A stretch of 64,000 nucleotides of DNA, taken from NCBI RefSeq assembly GCF_000974445.1, contig NZ_BBOJ01000015.1, positions 62,001 through 126,000 on the forward strand. The letters are read 5' to 3'. The position numbers and the translations under genes were made by a program. The stretch's first letter is position 1. The number at the start of each line of letters is the position of its first letter. This document shows positions 49,535 through 58,546 of this stretch, piece by piece. Source of the DNA: Lentzea aerocolonigenes. Its GTDB lineage: Bacteria > Actinomycetota > Actinomycetes > Mycobacteriales > Pseudonocardiaceae. The notes under the pieces were generated by a model. It had not been told where the DNA came from, made no database searches, and was given only the letters and a program-made list of their open reading frames with translations.

Positions 49535-50497
49535 TCAGATCAGCAGCAGCGACTTGCCGAGCGTCGCCCGTTCCTCCAGCGACCGGTGCGCCTGAGCCGC
49601 CTGCTCCAACGGATAGGTCGCCCCGATGAACGGACGAAGCCGCCCCTGAGCGGCGTGCGCGAGCACCTCGGTCATCAGTTCGCTGACCGTCGCGACGTCG
49701 GGCGGACCGGCCGCCAGCGCGTTGTGCACGTCCACGTCCCGCTCCTTCGCCACCTCCGGATCGATGTCGGTGAACCCGTTCGCGGTGCCGTAGGTGACGA
49801 AGCGCCCGCCCGCGGCGACGGTCTCGAACACCTCCCTGCCGAGTGACCCACCGGCACCGTCGAAGGCGAGGTCGACACCGCCGACCGCGTCTCGGACCTG
49901 CTCGTGCCAGCCGTCGAGCGAGTAGTCGACAGCTACCTCCGCGCCCAGTTCACGGGCCAGCGCGAGCTTGCGTTCGCCACGAGCCGCGGCGACGACCCGT
50001 GCGCCGGCGTTGTGCATCAGTTGCACCAGCAGCGAACCCGCACCGCCCGTGGCCGCCGAGATGAGGACCACCTCGCCTTCCGCGACCTTCGCCTGGCGGA
50101 AGAGGTTCAGCGCCATGACACCGTCGTGCATCATCGCCGCCGCCTCGGCAGAGCTCAGGCCTTCCGGAACCGCGACGAGCTCCTCGACCGCGTAGGTGAG
50201 CCGTTCCGCATAGCCCTCGGACCCGCGCGCGACGACGTGACGACCGACCCACGCGGGATCCACGCCCTCGCCGACGGACAGCACGTGTCCCGCTCCGCCC
50301 CCGCCGGGCACGTACGGAGGCGTCCGCGGGAAGTACTCCTGCCCCCAGCCGCCGCGCAGCAACGTGTCGAGGAACATCACGTCGGCGACGTCGAGCCCCA
50401 CGACCACCTGACCGGGACCGGCGACGGGCTCCGGGACCTCTTCCGCGACGAGCACCTCCGGTCCGCCGAACTCGTGCACACGCACAGCACGCACCAC
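49535..50497 (-). CDS. Quinone oxidoreductase-like MDR-family protein
   Basis: NADPH-dependent medium-chain reductase of 320 aa without catalytic or structural zinc ligands. The N-terminus RAVRVHEFGGPEVLVAEEVP is typical of quinone reductases; ISAATGGAGSLLVQLMHNAG is the nucleotide-binding motif. It reduces quinones or enones. I chose the GTG at 50497, 8 bases after a GGGGG site; GTGs at 50503 and 50494 are alternatives. Divergent from the TIR-STAND gene. Confidence 0.9.
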   Translation of the reverse strand: MVRAVRVHEFGGPEVLVAEEVPEPVAGPGQVVVGLDVADVMFLDTLLRGGWGQEYFPRTPPYVPGGGGAGHVLSVGEGVDPAWVGRHVVARGSEGYAERLTYAVEELVAVPEGLSSAEAAAMMHDGVMALNLFRQAKVAEGEVVLISAATGGAGSLLVQLMHNAGARVVAAARGERKLALARELGAEVAVDYSLDGWHEQVRDAVGGVDLAFDGAGGSLGREVFETVAAGGRFVTYGTANGFTDIDPEVAKERDVDVHNALAAGPPDVATVSELMTEVLAHAAQGRLRPFIGATYPLEQAAQAHRSLEERATLGKSLLLI

Positions 50498-50601
50498 GAC
50501 CACATCCCCCTACCTCGATCAACTCGGTCGCGACCCACCGTAGGAACTCGACCAAGGTGGAGGTCAAGCGAATACCATTCGTATCCGAACGGAGGTGCCA
50601 G

Positions 50602-53600
50602 GTGGCGAGAGTGTTCGTCAGCTACGCGAGCGCGGACCTCGCGTTGGCGGAGGAACTGCACGGCTGGCTCGAGTCCGCCGGCCACGAGGTCTTCCTCGAC
50701 CGCGACCCGCGCAGCGGCATCGCGATCGGCGACGAGTGGGTCCGACGCCTGCACGAGCGGCTGCGCTGGGCGCACGCCCTGCTGTGCGTGATCACGAAGG
50801 ACTACCGGGGGTCCGCCTGGTGCACCGCGGAGCTGAACACCGCCCGCCTGCTCGGCACCCGGATCCTGCCGCTGCGCTCCGGCACCGTCGTGCACCCGTT
50901 GCTCGACGACGTCCAGCACACCGACCTCACCGACAGAGCCGCCGCCCGCGCCCGCGTCGCCAGAGCCCTCGCCGAGATCGACGCCGCCGGTGATCCGCAC
51001 TGGCCGGACGGCCGCTCGCCGTTCCCCGGGCTCGTCCCGCTCGACGTCGATCGCCACCGCGTCTACTTCGGCCGTGAACGGGAGATCGCGGACCTGGTCG
51101 AGCTCGTCGTCGAGGGCCGTGGCGGCACGCTCGTCGTCGGATCGTCCGGCTGCGGCAAGTCCTCGCTCGTGCGGGCTGGTCTCGTTCCCGCGCTGGCCGG
51201 CGTGCCCGGTGTCTTCCCGCTGCCGGTCGTCGTACCGGGGGCGCACCCGTCGAACGCGCTGGACCACGTACTCGACCGTGACCCGCCGCAACGCCCGCTG
51301 CTCGTGATCGACCAGCTCGAAGAAGTCTTCACGCAGTCCGACGCGCTCGGCCGCAGCGCCCTCGCGCGACGGCTGCGCGCGGCGGACGTCCACCTCGTGT
51401 GCACGATTCGCCCGGAGTACCTGACCGACCTGTTGTCGGATCCCCACCTCGGCGACCTGTGCACCCGCGTCTACCCGGTCACCCCGCTGCGCCGGGAGGC
51501 GCTGCGCCAGGTCATCGAACGGCCTGCCGCGGTCGCTGGCATCACGATCGACGAGCAGCTCGTCGCCAGGATGATCGACGACACCGGTGATGGCACCGCG
51601 CTGCCGCTGCTCGCGTTCACCCTGGCCAGGCTCAGCGACGGCGTCGGGCGCGGCGGCAAGCTCTCGTCCGCCCGCTACGACGCCCTGGGAGGCGTCCGCG
51701 GCGCACTGCTCGAAGAGGCCGACGCAGCCCTGCGCGCGTCGGGCCGCCCGGAACGCGACGTCCTCGCGGCACTGCTGTCGCTGGTCACCGTGGACGAACG
51801 CGGTCAGCCCACACGCCGTCACGTGCACCGCGGCTCGTTCCCGGAACTCGCCGAGTTCGTCGCCCGCCGCCTGCTCACCACCGACACGATCGCTGGCGAG
51901 ACGGTCATCGGCGTCGCGCACGAGGCGTTCCTGACGGAGTGGCCACCTCTGGCCGGAGCGATCACCGAACACGCAGCCGCACTCCGCACGCGCCGCGCCG
52001 TCGAGCACGCCGCCGCCGACTGGCGCACCTCCGGCCAGGCACCTTCGCGGCTGTGGCAGGGAGCCCACCTGCACTCGGCCCGGGACGACGTGACGCGGGT
52101 GCAACTCTCCGCCACCGCCGAGGACTTCCTGCACGCGAGCGTCCGGCACGACTGGAGGCTGCGCAGGCGAACCGTGACCGTGCTGTCGTTCCTGCTGGTC
52201 CTGGCGGTGGTCGCCGCGGCGGTCGCCTACAACCGGCAGCTCATCGCCCAGGACCGGCAGGCCGAAGCCGAGCAACGCCAACGCGTCGCGGTCGTCGAGC
52301 AGCTCATCGCCCAGTCCAGGACCTTCGCCACCGTGGCACCGGGGTTCACGCTGGCGTTCGGTGTGGCCGCCGCGCGGATCGATCCGGGCAACGCCACCGC
52401 GAATGCCGCCATCAGCGAGGCGCTGGCCGGCAGCGGCATTCTGGGCGGTCTGCCGGGTCAGTCCCACGTTGTGAGGGCTCGCCACGCGAAGGTGCTGGCC
52501 AGTGCCGGCACCGACGGTGCGGTGACGCTGTGGAGTGCCTCCGACCTGCCCCGCCCGAAACACCGGCTCGCCGTGCCCGGCTGGGACCTGCGGCGGGCGG
52601 TCTTCTCGCCGGACGGGCGGATGGTGGTCACCTCGGACAGCGGCGGCCGGGCCCTGTTCTGGAAGCTGACGCGAACCACGCCACACCGCGTCGGCCCGGT
52701 GGTGGGCTGGTACTCGAGTCCGATCACGGCGATGGCCTTCGCCGACGACAGCCGGACGCTCGCCATCGCCACCCGCTCCGAGGTGTGGCTGTGGGACACC
52801 TCGGATCCCGGGCAACCGTTCGTGGTCGGCTGGTCCTTCTCCCCGGGAGGCGGGCAGAGCGCGATCACCGCCGTGGGCTTCGCCCCAGGAGGCGAGTTGC
52901 TGGCGGTCGGAGGGGACCTGTTCGACGTGAGCGAGCCGGCACGACCCCGATTGGCGGGCCGACTGCCGGTCGAGGTTCGTGACGCGGCGTTCTCCCCGGT
53001 GCGCGGGCTGGCCGCGGTGGTGACCGACGGCGGCGCCTCACTGGTGGACGTCTCCGACCCGGCCAATCCACGCATCGTGTCGGTGCTGCCGCTCAGGTCC
53101 GAGTTCATGAAGGACCTCGACTTCTCGCCGGACGGCCACCTGCTCGCCACCGCCGGCGGCCCCGGCGGCACCACGCTGTGGGACGTCAGAGACCCTCTGG
53201 CCCCGAGGCGAGTCGACGACGTGGTGCCCGCCGTCACCGCCGAGTCGGTGTCGTTCTCACCGGACGGACGCAGCCTCGTCGTGGACGACTCGATCTGGGA
53301 CCTGACCGGAAGATTCCGCCCGCAACCGATCGGCGCGCCGTTTGGAGGAGGCGCGCACAGCGTCGCGTTCAGCCCCGACGGCACGATGCTCGCCATCGGC
53401 GGTGAGGACCGCGCCGCCCTGTGGCGGCTGTCCGGCACACCCGCACTGCTCGGTGAGCCCCTGACCCGCATCTCGCCCCAGCGGCCCGCCGCGGTCGCGT
53501 TCGCCCCGGACGGCCGCACGCTCGCGGCGGGCGAGACCCTGCAGGACATCAGCGACCCCGGTCACCCCCGGCAGTCTCACCAGTTGAAACCCTCGACCGC

Positions 53601-54333
53601 GCTCACGAGGTTCTCCCCGGACGGGAACCGCTACGTGACAACGACGATCGGCGCGACCGGCAACACCCCGAGCGTGTGGGACGCACACGATCCAGCCCGG
53701 CACGTCATGGAGCTCGCCGGGCAGGGGACCCAGGTCCAGGCGGTCGAGTTCACCAGGGACGGCTCGATGATCGCCACCGTGGCCGCGGACGGCACCGTCC
53801 GCGTGTGGGACGCCGCCAATCCCGAACGCGCACCCGACCCGCTCGTTGGCAACGTCTCCGGTGCCACCACGGTGACCTTCTCCGCCGACAACCGGGTGCT
53901 CGTGGCGGGCGGCACCAGCGGCCCGGCACTCGTGTGGGACACCAACGGCGACCAAGGCGGGCCCCGCGTGGGCCAGCCCCTCAGCGGCGGCGCCGTCGCA
54001 CAGGCCGCTTTCGCGCCACGCGGCAGGCTTCTCGCGACGAGCAGCCCCGACGGGACTGTCGTCCTGTGGGACCTGACGGACTCGTCCACACCACGCCGCC
54101 TCGGCCCGTCGCTGCCCGCTCGCGCGCGAGGGCCGCTCGCGTTCAGCCCGGAGGGCACTGCGCTCGCGACCTCGGACGTGGAGGACGGCGTGCGGTTGTG
54201 GAACCTGAGGCCGCTGACCTCCATGCTGGACAAGCCTTTGGAAGTCGCCTGCGGGATCCTGGGCCAAGGTCTGTCCGAACAGGACTGGGCGCGGTGGGTG
54301 CCCGGCCTGCCGTACCGGGAGACGTGTCCGTGA
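50602..54333 (+). CDS. TIR-STAND NTPase-transmembrane-WD40 protein (1243 aa)
   Basis: Multidomain immune-type protein. TIR domain at about 1-125: MARVFVSYASADLALAEELH, then the conserved SAWCTAEL with the putative catalytic Glu77 of NAD-cleaving TIRs. STAND/AAA NTPase at about 140-450: Walker A GSSGCGKSS (180-188) and Walker B LLVIDQLEE (233-241). One membrane helix at about 525-543. The rest is beta-propeller: I count about 14 WD40-like blades (FSPDGR..., VWD/LWD endings), enough for two seven-blade propellers. The tail WVPGLPYRETCP is typical of actinobacterial members. GTG at 50602 with GGAGG six bases before. A phage- or stress-sensing NADase role is inference. Confidence 0.9.
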   Translation: MARVFVSYASADLALAEELHGWLESAGHEVFLDRDPRSGIAIGDEWVRRLHERLRWAHALLCVITKDYRGSAWCTAELNTARLLGTRILPLRSGTVVHPLLDDVQHTDLTDRAAARARVARALAEIDAAGDPHWPDGRSPFPGLVPLDVDRHRVYFGREREIADLVELVVEGRGGTLVVGSSGCGKSSLVRAGLVPALAGVPGVFPLPVVVPGAHPSNALDHVLDRDPPQRPLLVIDQLEEVFTQSDALGRSALARRLRAADVHLVCTIRPEYLTDLLSDPHLGDLCTRVYPVTPLRREALRQVIERPAAVAGITIDEQLVARMIDDTGDGTALPLLAFTLARLSDGVGRGGKLSSARYDALGGVRGALLEEADAALRASGRPERDVLAALLSLVTVDERGQPTRRHVHRGSFPELAEFVARRLLTTDTIAGETVIGVAHEAFLTEWPPLAGAITEHAAALRTRRAVEHAAADWRTSGQAPSRLWQGAHLHSARDDVTRVQLSATAEDFLHASVRHDWRLRRRTVTVLSFLLVLAVVAAAVAYNRQLIAQDRQAEAEQRQRVAVVEQLIAQSRTFATVAPGFTLAFGVAAARIDPGNATANAAISEALAGSGILGGLPGQSHVVRARHAKVLASAGTDGAVTLWSASDLPRPKHRLAVPGWDLRRAVFSPDGRMVVTSDSGGRALFWKLTRTTPHRVGPVVGWYSSPITAMAFADDSRTLAIATRSEVWLWDTSDPGQPFVVGWSFSPGGGQSAITAVGFAPGGELLAVGGDLFDVSEPARPRLAGRLPVEVRDAAFSPVRGLAAVVTDGGASLVDVSDPANPRIVSVLPLRSEFMKDLDFSPDGHLLATAGGPGGTTLWDVRDPLAPRRVDDVVPAVTAESVSFSPDGRSLVVDDSIWDLTGRFRPQPIGAPFGGGAHSVAFSPDGTMLAIGGEDRAALWRLSGTPALLGEPLTRISPQRPAAVAFAPDGRTLAAGETLQDISDPGHPRQSHQLKPSTALTRFSPDGNRYVTTTIGATGNTPSVWDAHDPARHVMELAGQGTQVQAVEFTRDGSMIATVAADGTVRVWDAANPERAPDPLVGNVSGATTVTFSADNRVLVAGGTSGPALVWDTNGDQGGPRVGQPLSGGAVAQAAFAPRGRLLATSSPDGTVVLWDLTDSSTPRRLGPSLPARARGPLAFSPEGTALATSDVEDGVRLWNLRPLTSMLDKPLEVACGILGQGLSEQDWARWVPGLPYRETCP

Positions 54334-54421
54334 GTTTGGAAGGCCGCCAAACGACATGCTTTCAGGTTGACCTGCGGCGAATGGGTGGAGCCAAACGGAA
54401 GAGCGGCTCTACCGTCCCCGC

Positions 54422-55285
54422 ATGCCATTGCGGAGATCAACGGTGCGCGGCCGCGAGTTCGGTGACGCGATACGGGCGTTGTTGCGGGCGGCCGACCTGA
54501 CCAACCGTGCCGCCGCCGACCTGCTGGGCTGGCAGGAGGCCAAAGTTTCGGAGCTGGTCAACGGCAAGGAAGGCACGACCGACGTCGAGCTGGCCAAGTT
54601 GCTCGGTCTGCTGCGCACGCCGCCCGCCGAGTTCGACCACCTGATGAGCCTGCACCACGATGCGCACATCAGGGATTGGTTGCAGCCCAACGGTTCCGGC
54701 GTTCCGGATCGGGTGCGCACGCTGCGGGAGCACGAGAAGATCGCCTCCGGGATCGCCGGTTGGTCGATGAACGTCGTGCACGGCCTCCTCCAGGTGCCCG
54801 ACTACACCTGGCACCTCGCCCTCGCCAAGCCGCTGCCGGAACTGGACGCGCGGCTGGTCGTCGAGAACCGGGTCATCCGGCAGACATCGGTGCTCGACGG
54901 CAACCGGACCGTCCAGATCTACATGCACGAGCAGGCTCTGCGGCTGCCGGTCGGGGACTCGAGCGTGATGGCGGAGCAACTCCACCACCTGCTCCGCCTG
55001 TCGGTGCGGCCGTACCTCACGATTCGCTTGGTTCCCACCGCGCTCGGCCCACATGCCGGCCTCGCGGGTGACTTCGATCTGCTCAAGTTCAAGAAGATCC
55101 CGGAGATCGTCTACCTCGAGAGCGAAGGGGCCAACGTCTTCCTCGAGGATCGAGCTTCCGTCGGACGCTACGAGACGGTGCTGAAGTCACTCGATCGGAC
55201 GGCGTTGGACGAAGTCGAGACGAGGAAGCTGATCACCGACATCATCGGTGAGGAGGCTCGTGATGACCAGGTGGCGCAAGAGTAG
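54422..55285 (+). CDS. XRE-family HTH regulator with DUF5753-like sensor domain
   Basis: Protein of 287 aa. The N-terminal HTH (AIRALLRAADLTNRAAADLL, GWQEAKVSELVNGKEG) is followed by the DUF5753-type domain (MNVVHGLLQVPDYTWHLALA, IYMHEQALRLPVGD, YLESEGANVFLED). These regulators almost always pair with a small DUF397 protein, here encoded by an overlapping frame at its 3' end. It lies 88 bp after the TIR-STAND gene on the same strand and may regulate it; that link is inference. Confidence 0.92.
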   Translation: MPLRRSTVRGREFGDAIRALLRAADLTNRAAADLLGWQEAKVSELVNGKEGTTDVELAKLLGLLRTPPAEFDHLMSLHHDAHIRDWLQPNGSGVPDRVRTLREHEKIASGIAGWSMNVVHGLLQVPDYTWHLALAKPLPELDARLVVENRVIRQTSVLDGNRTVQIYMHEQALRLPVGDSSVMAEQLHHLLRLSVRPYLTIRLVPTALGPHAGLAGDFDLLKFKKIPEIVYLESEGANVFLEDRASVGRYETVLKSLDRTALDEVETRKLITDIIGEEARDDQVAQE

Positions 55286-55427
55286 TTACAGCGCCAGCGA
55301 CGGCAACTGCGTGGAAGTGGGCCGCGGCGTCGGCATCCGGGACAGCAAGTCGCCTGCCACCGAACTCCCGCTCACGCCTCACCAGTGGACGACTTTCTTG
55401 CGGCTGGTGGTTGCCAGCCCCCGGTGA
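55263..55427 (+). CDS. DUF397 protein (54 aa)
   Basis: Short frame reading MTRWRKSSYSASDGNCVEVG, then IRDSKSPATELPLTPHQWTT and FLRLVVASPR. The W-x-KSSYS, NCVEV, RDSK and W-x3-FL elements are the full DUF397 signature. ATG at 55263 with GAGGAGG six bases upstream; it overlaps the XRE gene by 23 bp. DUF397 proteins act as partners or antagonists of the adjacent XRE regulator (toxin-antitoxin-like or developmental switches). The 3' end overlaps the convergent iron-sulfur gene by 56 bp. Confidence 0.9.
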   Translation: MTRWRKSSYSASDGNCVEVGRGVGIRDSKSPATELPLTPHQWTTFLRLVVASPR

Positions 55428-56432
55428 CCTCCTTGGTCGGCTTGTGCGGGAACCGCCGCTGCGCGTACTCCTGCGCGGCCGACCCCGGCAGCACGTACAG
55501 CGTCTCCTTCTTCTCCTGCAACGGCCGCAACACGGTGTCCATGAACGCCTTGCGGTCGTCGAGGTACGGCCCGAGCACGTCCTCCCCGGCAGGGCACACC
55601 GCCAGGCAGTAGCCGGACTTGTACCCCGGCGGCGAGGCGAGGCTCTGCCACATCGACGCGCTCTCGGAGTCGGTGACGCGTGAGCGGTAGTCGGCGGCGT
55701 CGGAGCTGTCGGCCACGGTCTGCACCCAGTCGGTGAAGCCGCTCATGAATTCGCGGTAGTTGTGGGTGGCGCAGGCCAGGGCGTCGAACTCCCCGGTCTT
55801 GCGGATGGCGCCGATCGGGCAGGCGGCGACGCACAACTTGCAGTCGATGCACGGGTTGTGGTCCAGCGCCTGGCCGTACTCGCTCACCTCCGCGTCGACC
55901 AGGACGGTGGCCAGGAGCACGAAGCTGCCGAAACGAGGGTGGATCACGTTGCGGTGCAGGCCCATCACGCCGAGGCCCGCGGCGACGGCGACGGTCTTGT
56001 GCGCGACGACCCAGATGCGGCCGGGGTAGCGGTCCATCTCCTGCGGGAAGCCGACCGACGGGTTGAGCGCGCGGTAGCCGGTGTCCTGCAACGCCTGGGT
56101 GACGGCGCGGGCGGCGTGGTTGGCCTGTTCGTCGGTCTGTGGAACTCCTGGTTCGCGACGCTGCGGGCGGGGGAGCGGAGGTTGTCGCGGTTCATCCGGA
56201 ACGCCATCGCGATCAGGGAGCGGGTGCCGGGCAACGCGGTCAGCGCGTGCTCGCGTTCGCCTGCCAGGTCGGGGTGGTCGAGGCTGACCACGGCCGCGTC
56301 GTCCGCGCCCGCCGCGAGGCACAGGTCACGCAGCCAGGTCGCGTCGATGACGGTCGGCGGGGTCGTTCTGGGGCGGGCGAGCACGGCCTGGACCGACGGG
56401 TGGGCGGTCAGCTTCGCCGGGAGCGCGCTCAT
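55372..56432 (-). pseudogene. 4Fe-4S reductase (QueG-like), interrupted by a 1-base deletion
   Basis: About 353 aa if restored. The N-terminal frame from ATG 56432 (MSALPAKLTAHPSVQAVLAR, REHALTALPGTRSLIAMAFR) runs to SVANQEFH. The homologous continuation (TDEQANHAARAVTQALQDTG and onward) is one frame over. Loss of a C in the run near 56138-56143 explains it; the length of 1061 bases is one short of a multiple of three. The second half has ferredoxin clusters CIDCKLCVAACPIGAI and CLAVCPAGEDVLGPY. It resembles epoxyqueuosine-reductase-like proteins without the HEAT domain. Start overlaps the hydrolase stop. Confidence 0.8.
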
Positions 56433-57265
56433 GCGACCGCGTCCAGCACGTCGGGCCGTTCCAGGGCGATGAAGTGGCCGGCGCCGGGAACCTCGGTGAA
56501 CTCCGCGGCGGGCAGGAGCTGCCTGTTGGCCTGCCGGTCGGAGGGCCTCGACCAGTCCTTCTCCCCGTAGACGAGGTGGATCGGCGCGGTGACCTCGGGA
56601 TAACGGGAGCGGGCCGCGACGAGGCTCGGCAGGTTGCGGTAGACGGCGCGGGCCGGATAACCGGGATGGCTGCCGACGCGCAGGAGCTCGTCGAGGTAGT
56701 CCTCGCGCAGGGCGGAGGGGTCGCCGAGGCCGCCACGAAGGATGGCGCGCATGACGGGTCGGGGTTCCAGCCGGGCGAGCAGCGGGCCGACTGCCGGCGC
56801 GATCACGCCGGTGATGATCAGCCTGGCCAGGAGGCTGGATCTGGCGATGCCGCCGGCGTAGTCGTAGGCGTTCACCGCCACGACCCGCCGGACGCGGCCG
56901 GGCAGGTCGGCCGCCGCGGTGAGCGCGAGGACGGCGCCCATCGACTCGCCGAGCAGCGTCACGTCGTGCAGGTCGAGCTGCGTCACGAGTTGGGTGACGG
57001 CGGCGCGCAGGGCCGGTTCGTCGTAGGAGGCGCCCGGCACGATCTGCGAGTAGCCCATCCCCGGCAGGTCGAGCGCGTAGACGGTGTACCGCTGCCGCAC
57101 CAACGGGATCAGGTGGCGGAAGTGCTCGGCTTGGGTGCGCACGGTGTGCAGCAGGACCAGCGGCGGGCCGCTGCCGCCGGTGAGGTACCGCAGCCGGCCG
57201 GGTTCGAGGAAGTGGCTTCTCGTCCCGGGGATGCTGATCCGGGACTCGCTGGTCTGCGCGCTCAT
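56429..57265 (-). CDS. Alpha/beta hydrolase
   Basis: Serine hydrolase of 278 aa. PLVLLHTVRTQAEHFRHLIP gives the oxyanion-hole region, GESMG the nucleophile, an Asp lies in VYGEKDWSRPS and the His in PGAGHFIALERP. It looks like an esterase or haloperoxidase-like enzyme. ATG at 57265 with GAGGTG upstream. First gene of an operon with the iron-sulfur gene (ATGA overlap), under a divergent HxlR regulator and its inverted repeat. Confidence 0.91.
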   Translation of the reverse strand: MSAQTSESRISIPGTRSHFLEPGRLRYLTGGSGPPLVLLHTVRTQAEHFRHLIPLVRQRYTVYALDLPGMGYSQIVPGASYDEPALRAAVTQLVTQLDLHDVTLLGESMGAVLALTAAADLPGRVRRVVAVNAYDYAGGIARSSLLARLIITGVIAPAVGPLLARLEPRPVMRAILRGGLGDPSALREDYLDELLRVGSHPGYPARAVYRNLPSLVAARSRYPEVTAPIHLVYGEKDWSRPSDRQANRQLLPAAEFTEVPGAGHFIALERPDVLDAVA

Positions 57266-57280
57266 CTGCACCTCGCGACG

Positions 57281-57347
57281 AGTGTGTTGTGTTTTCCAAC
57301 CGACTGGACGTCACGGTAGGGCAGTGAGTTGGAAAACACAACACACT
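57281..57347. promoter_or_regulatory. Perfect 20-bp inverted repeat flanking the divergent hydrolase/hxlR promoters
   Basis: AGTGTGTTGTGTTTTCCAAC (57281-57300) and its exact complement GTTGGAAAACACAACACACT (57328-57347) lie 27 bp apart. Each arm starts with TTGGAA, a -35-like hexamer facing its own gene: 16 bp from the hydrolase start on one side and 16 bp from the hxlR start on the other. It probably represents two identical operator/promoter half-regions in mirror image. Confidence 0.88.
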
Positions 57348-57363
57348 GGATTACGCTGGGAAG

Positions 57364-57819
57364 ATGACCGAACCGCAGCCCGTGCGCATGGGCGACCTGC
57401 CGCTGGGAGTTCGCCCCTGCTCACTCGCGGCGGCGCTGGAGGTCCTCGGTGAGCGGTGGTCGCTGCTGGCGCTGCGGGAGATCGGCTACGGCGTGCACCG
57501 CTTCGCCCGCATCGCCGGGTACACGGGCGCGTCCCGCGACATGCTGGCCGACCGGCTGCGCAAGCTGGAGGCCGCGGGGATCGTCGAACGCCGGCTCTAC
57601 AGCGAGCACCCGCCCCGGCACGAGTACCACCTGACCGAGGCGGGGCGGGAGCTGTTCCCCGTCATGCTCGCGCTGACCGAGTGGGGCGACCGGTGGGCCG
57701 TGGACAGTCCGGCGCTGATCCGCCGGCACTCCTGCGGGCAGCCGGTCCAGGTCGACCTGGTGTGCCGCCACTGCGGTCAGCCGGTCACCCGGGACACGAT
57801 CCACCCCGAGCTCGCGTGA
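57364..57819 (+). CDS. HxlR-family transcriptional regulator
   Basis: Winged-helix regulator of 151 aa. CSLAAALEVLGERWSLLALR is the HxlR signature with the redox-capable Cys; SRDMLADRLRKLEAAGIVER and HEYHLTEAGRELFPVMLALT follow. The C-terminus has two further CxxC-like Cys (SCGQPVQVDLVCRHCGQP), a likely zinc or redox site. It probably represses itself and the divergent hydrolase operon in response to reactive aldehydes or electrophiles. Confidence 0.93.
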   Translation: MTEPQPVRMGDLPLGVRPCSLAAALEVLGERWSLLALREIGYGVHRFARIAGYTGASRDMLADRLRKLEAAGIVERRLYSEHPPRHEYHLTEAGRELFPVMLALTEWGDRWAVDSPALIRRHSCGQPVQVDLVCRHCGQPVTRDTIHPELA

Positions 57820-57822
57820 CGG

Positions 57823-58530
57823 TCAGACGCGGCGCCACTGGTGGGTGTTGAAGTCCCAGTCGTAGCGCGGCCGTCCCAGGGCCGGGCGGCTGACGAAGGG
57901 CGCTCCCTGGTTGCTGATCTCCAGCGCGCCCGAGCGTCCCGCGCAGGTCCAGTGCAGCTCTGCCACCCACTCCACCTCCTGGTCGCCCAGCTCCAGATCG
58001 ACCGCGAAGTGCTCGGGTTCCCTGACGTGCACCGAGTACGGGAACTCGCCGCGCTCACCGCGTGCCGAGTTCGGCCGCACCGGCACGCGGTCCTGCCTCG
58101 TCAGGTCGGCGTAGAACCACTTCGGCTCGACCTTGTGGAACAGCTGCGCAGAGAAGACCTCGATGCCGGAGGCCGGTGCCGCCGGACGGCGCGCCCGCAC
58201 CGCGAAGACCAGGTCCGTCAGCAGGACGGCCTGCTCGCGGGTGCCTTCGACCAGGAGCGTGAGCCTGGTGTTGTCGGGCGGAGTCACGACCTCGTTGTGG
58301 TGCAGGAACCCGATCATTTCCTTCAGGAGGCCGCCGTCCGGCGCCTTGTCTATCGACGTGTTGACCACGGCGTGCATGCCGTAGCGCTCCTTCGCCCACT
58401 TCACGCTGGGTGTGACGGCCAGCGGTGGTGGCTCGGCGGGCAGAGCCAGCCCTCCTTGGCTCGTGAGCAGGTCGCGGACCTGGATCACCACCGAGGGCTG
58501 GCTGTTCGTTTCGTTCCGTACGCCGTCCAT
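57823..58530 (-). CDS. Hypothetical protein (235 aa)
   Basis: Soluble protein of unknown family starting MDGVRNETNSQPSVVIQVRD. Features: LPAEPPPLAVTPSVKWAKER, several Trp-rich strands near the end (VEWVAELHW, YDWDFNTHQWRRV), no signal peptide and no known motif. ATG at 58530 has no good ribosome site, so the start is uncertain. Convergent with hxlR (3 bp between stops). Possibly co-transcribed with the protease gene 16 bp upstream. Confidence 0.75.
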   Translation of the reverse strand: MDGVRNETNSQPSVVIQVRDLLTSQGGLALPAEPPPLAVTPSVKWAKERYGMHAVVNTSIDKAPDGGLLKEMIGFLHHNEVVTPPDNTRLTLLVEGTREQAVLLTDLVFAVRARRPAAPASGIEVFSAQLFHKVEPKWFYADLTRQDRVPVRPNSARGERGEFPYSVHVREPEHFAVDLELGDQEVEWVAELHWTCAGRSGALEISNQGAPFVSRPALGRPRYDWDFNTHQWRRV

Positions 58531-58546
58531 GGCGGGACTGTATCGG

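Noticed and set aside
50377..52815. Long minus-strand frame opposite the TIR-STAND gene
   Set aside because: No motifs; the plus-strand product shows TIR, Walker A/B and WD40 motifs in one frame.
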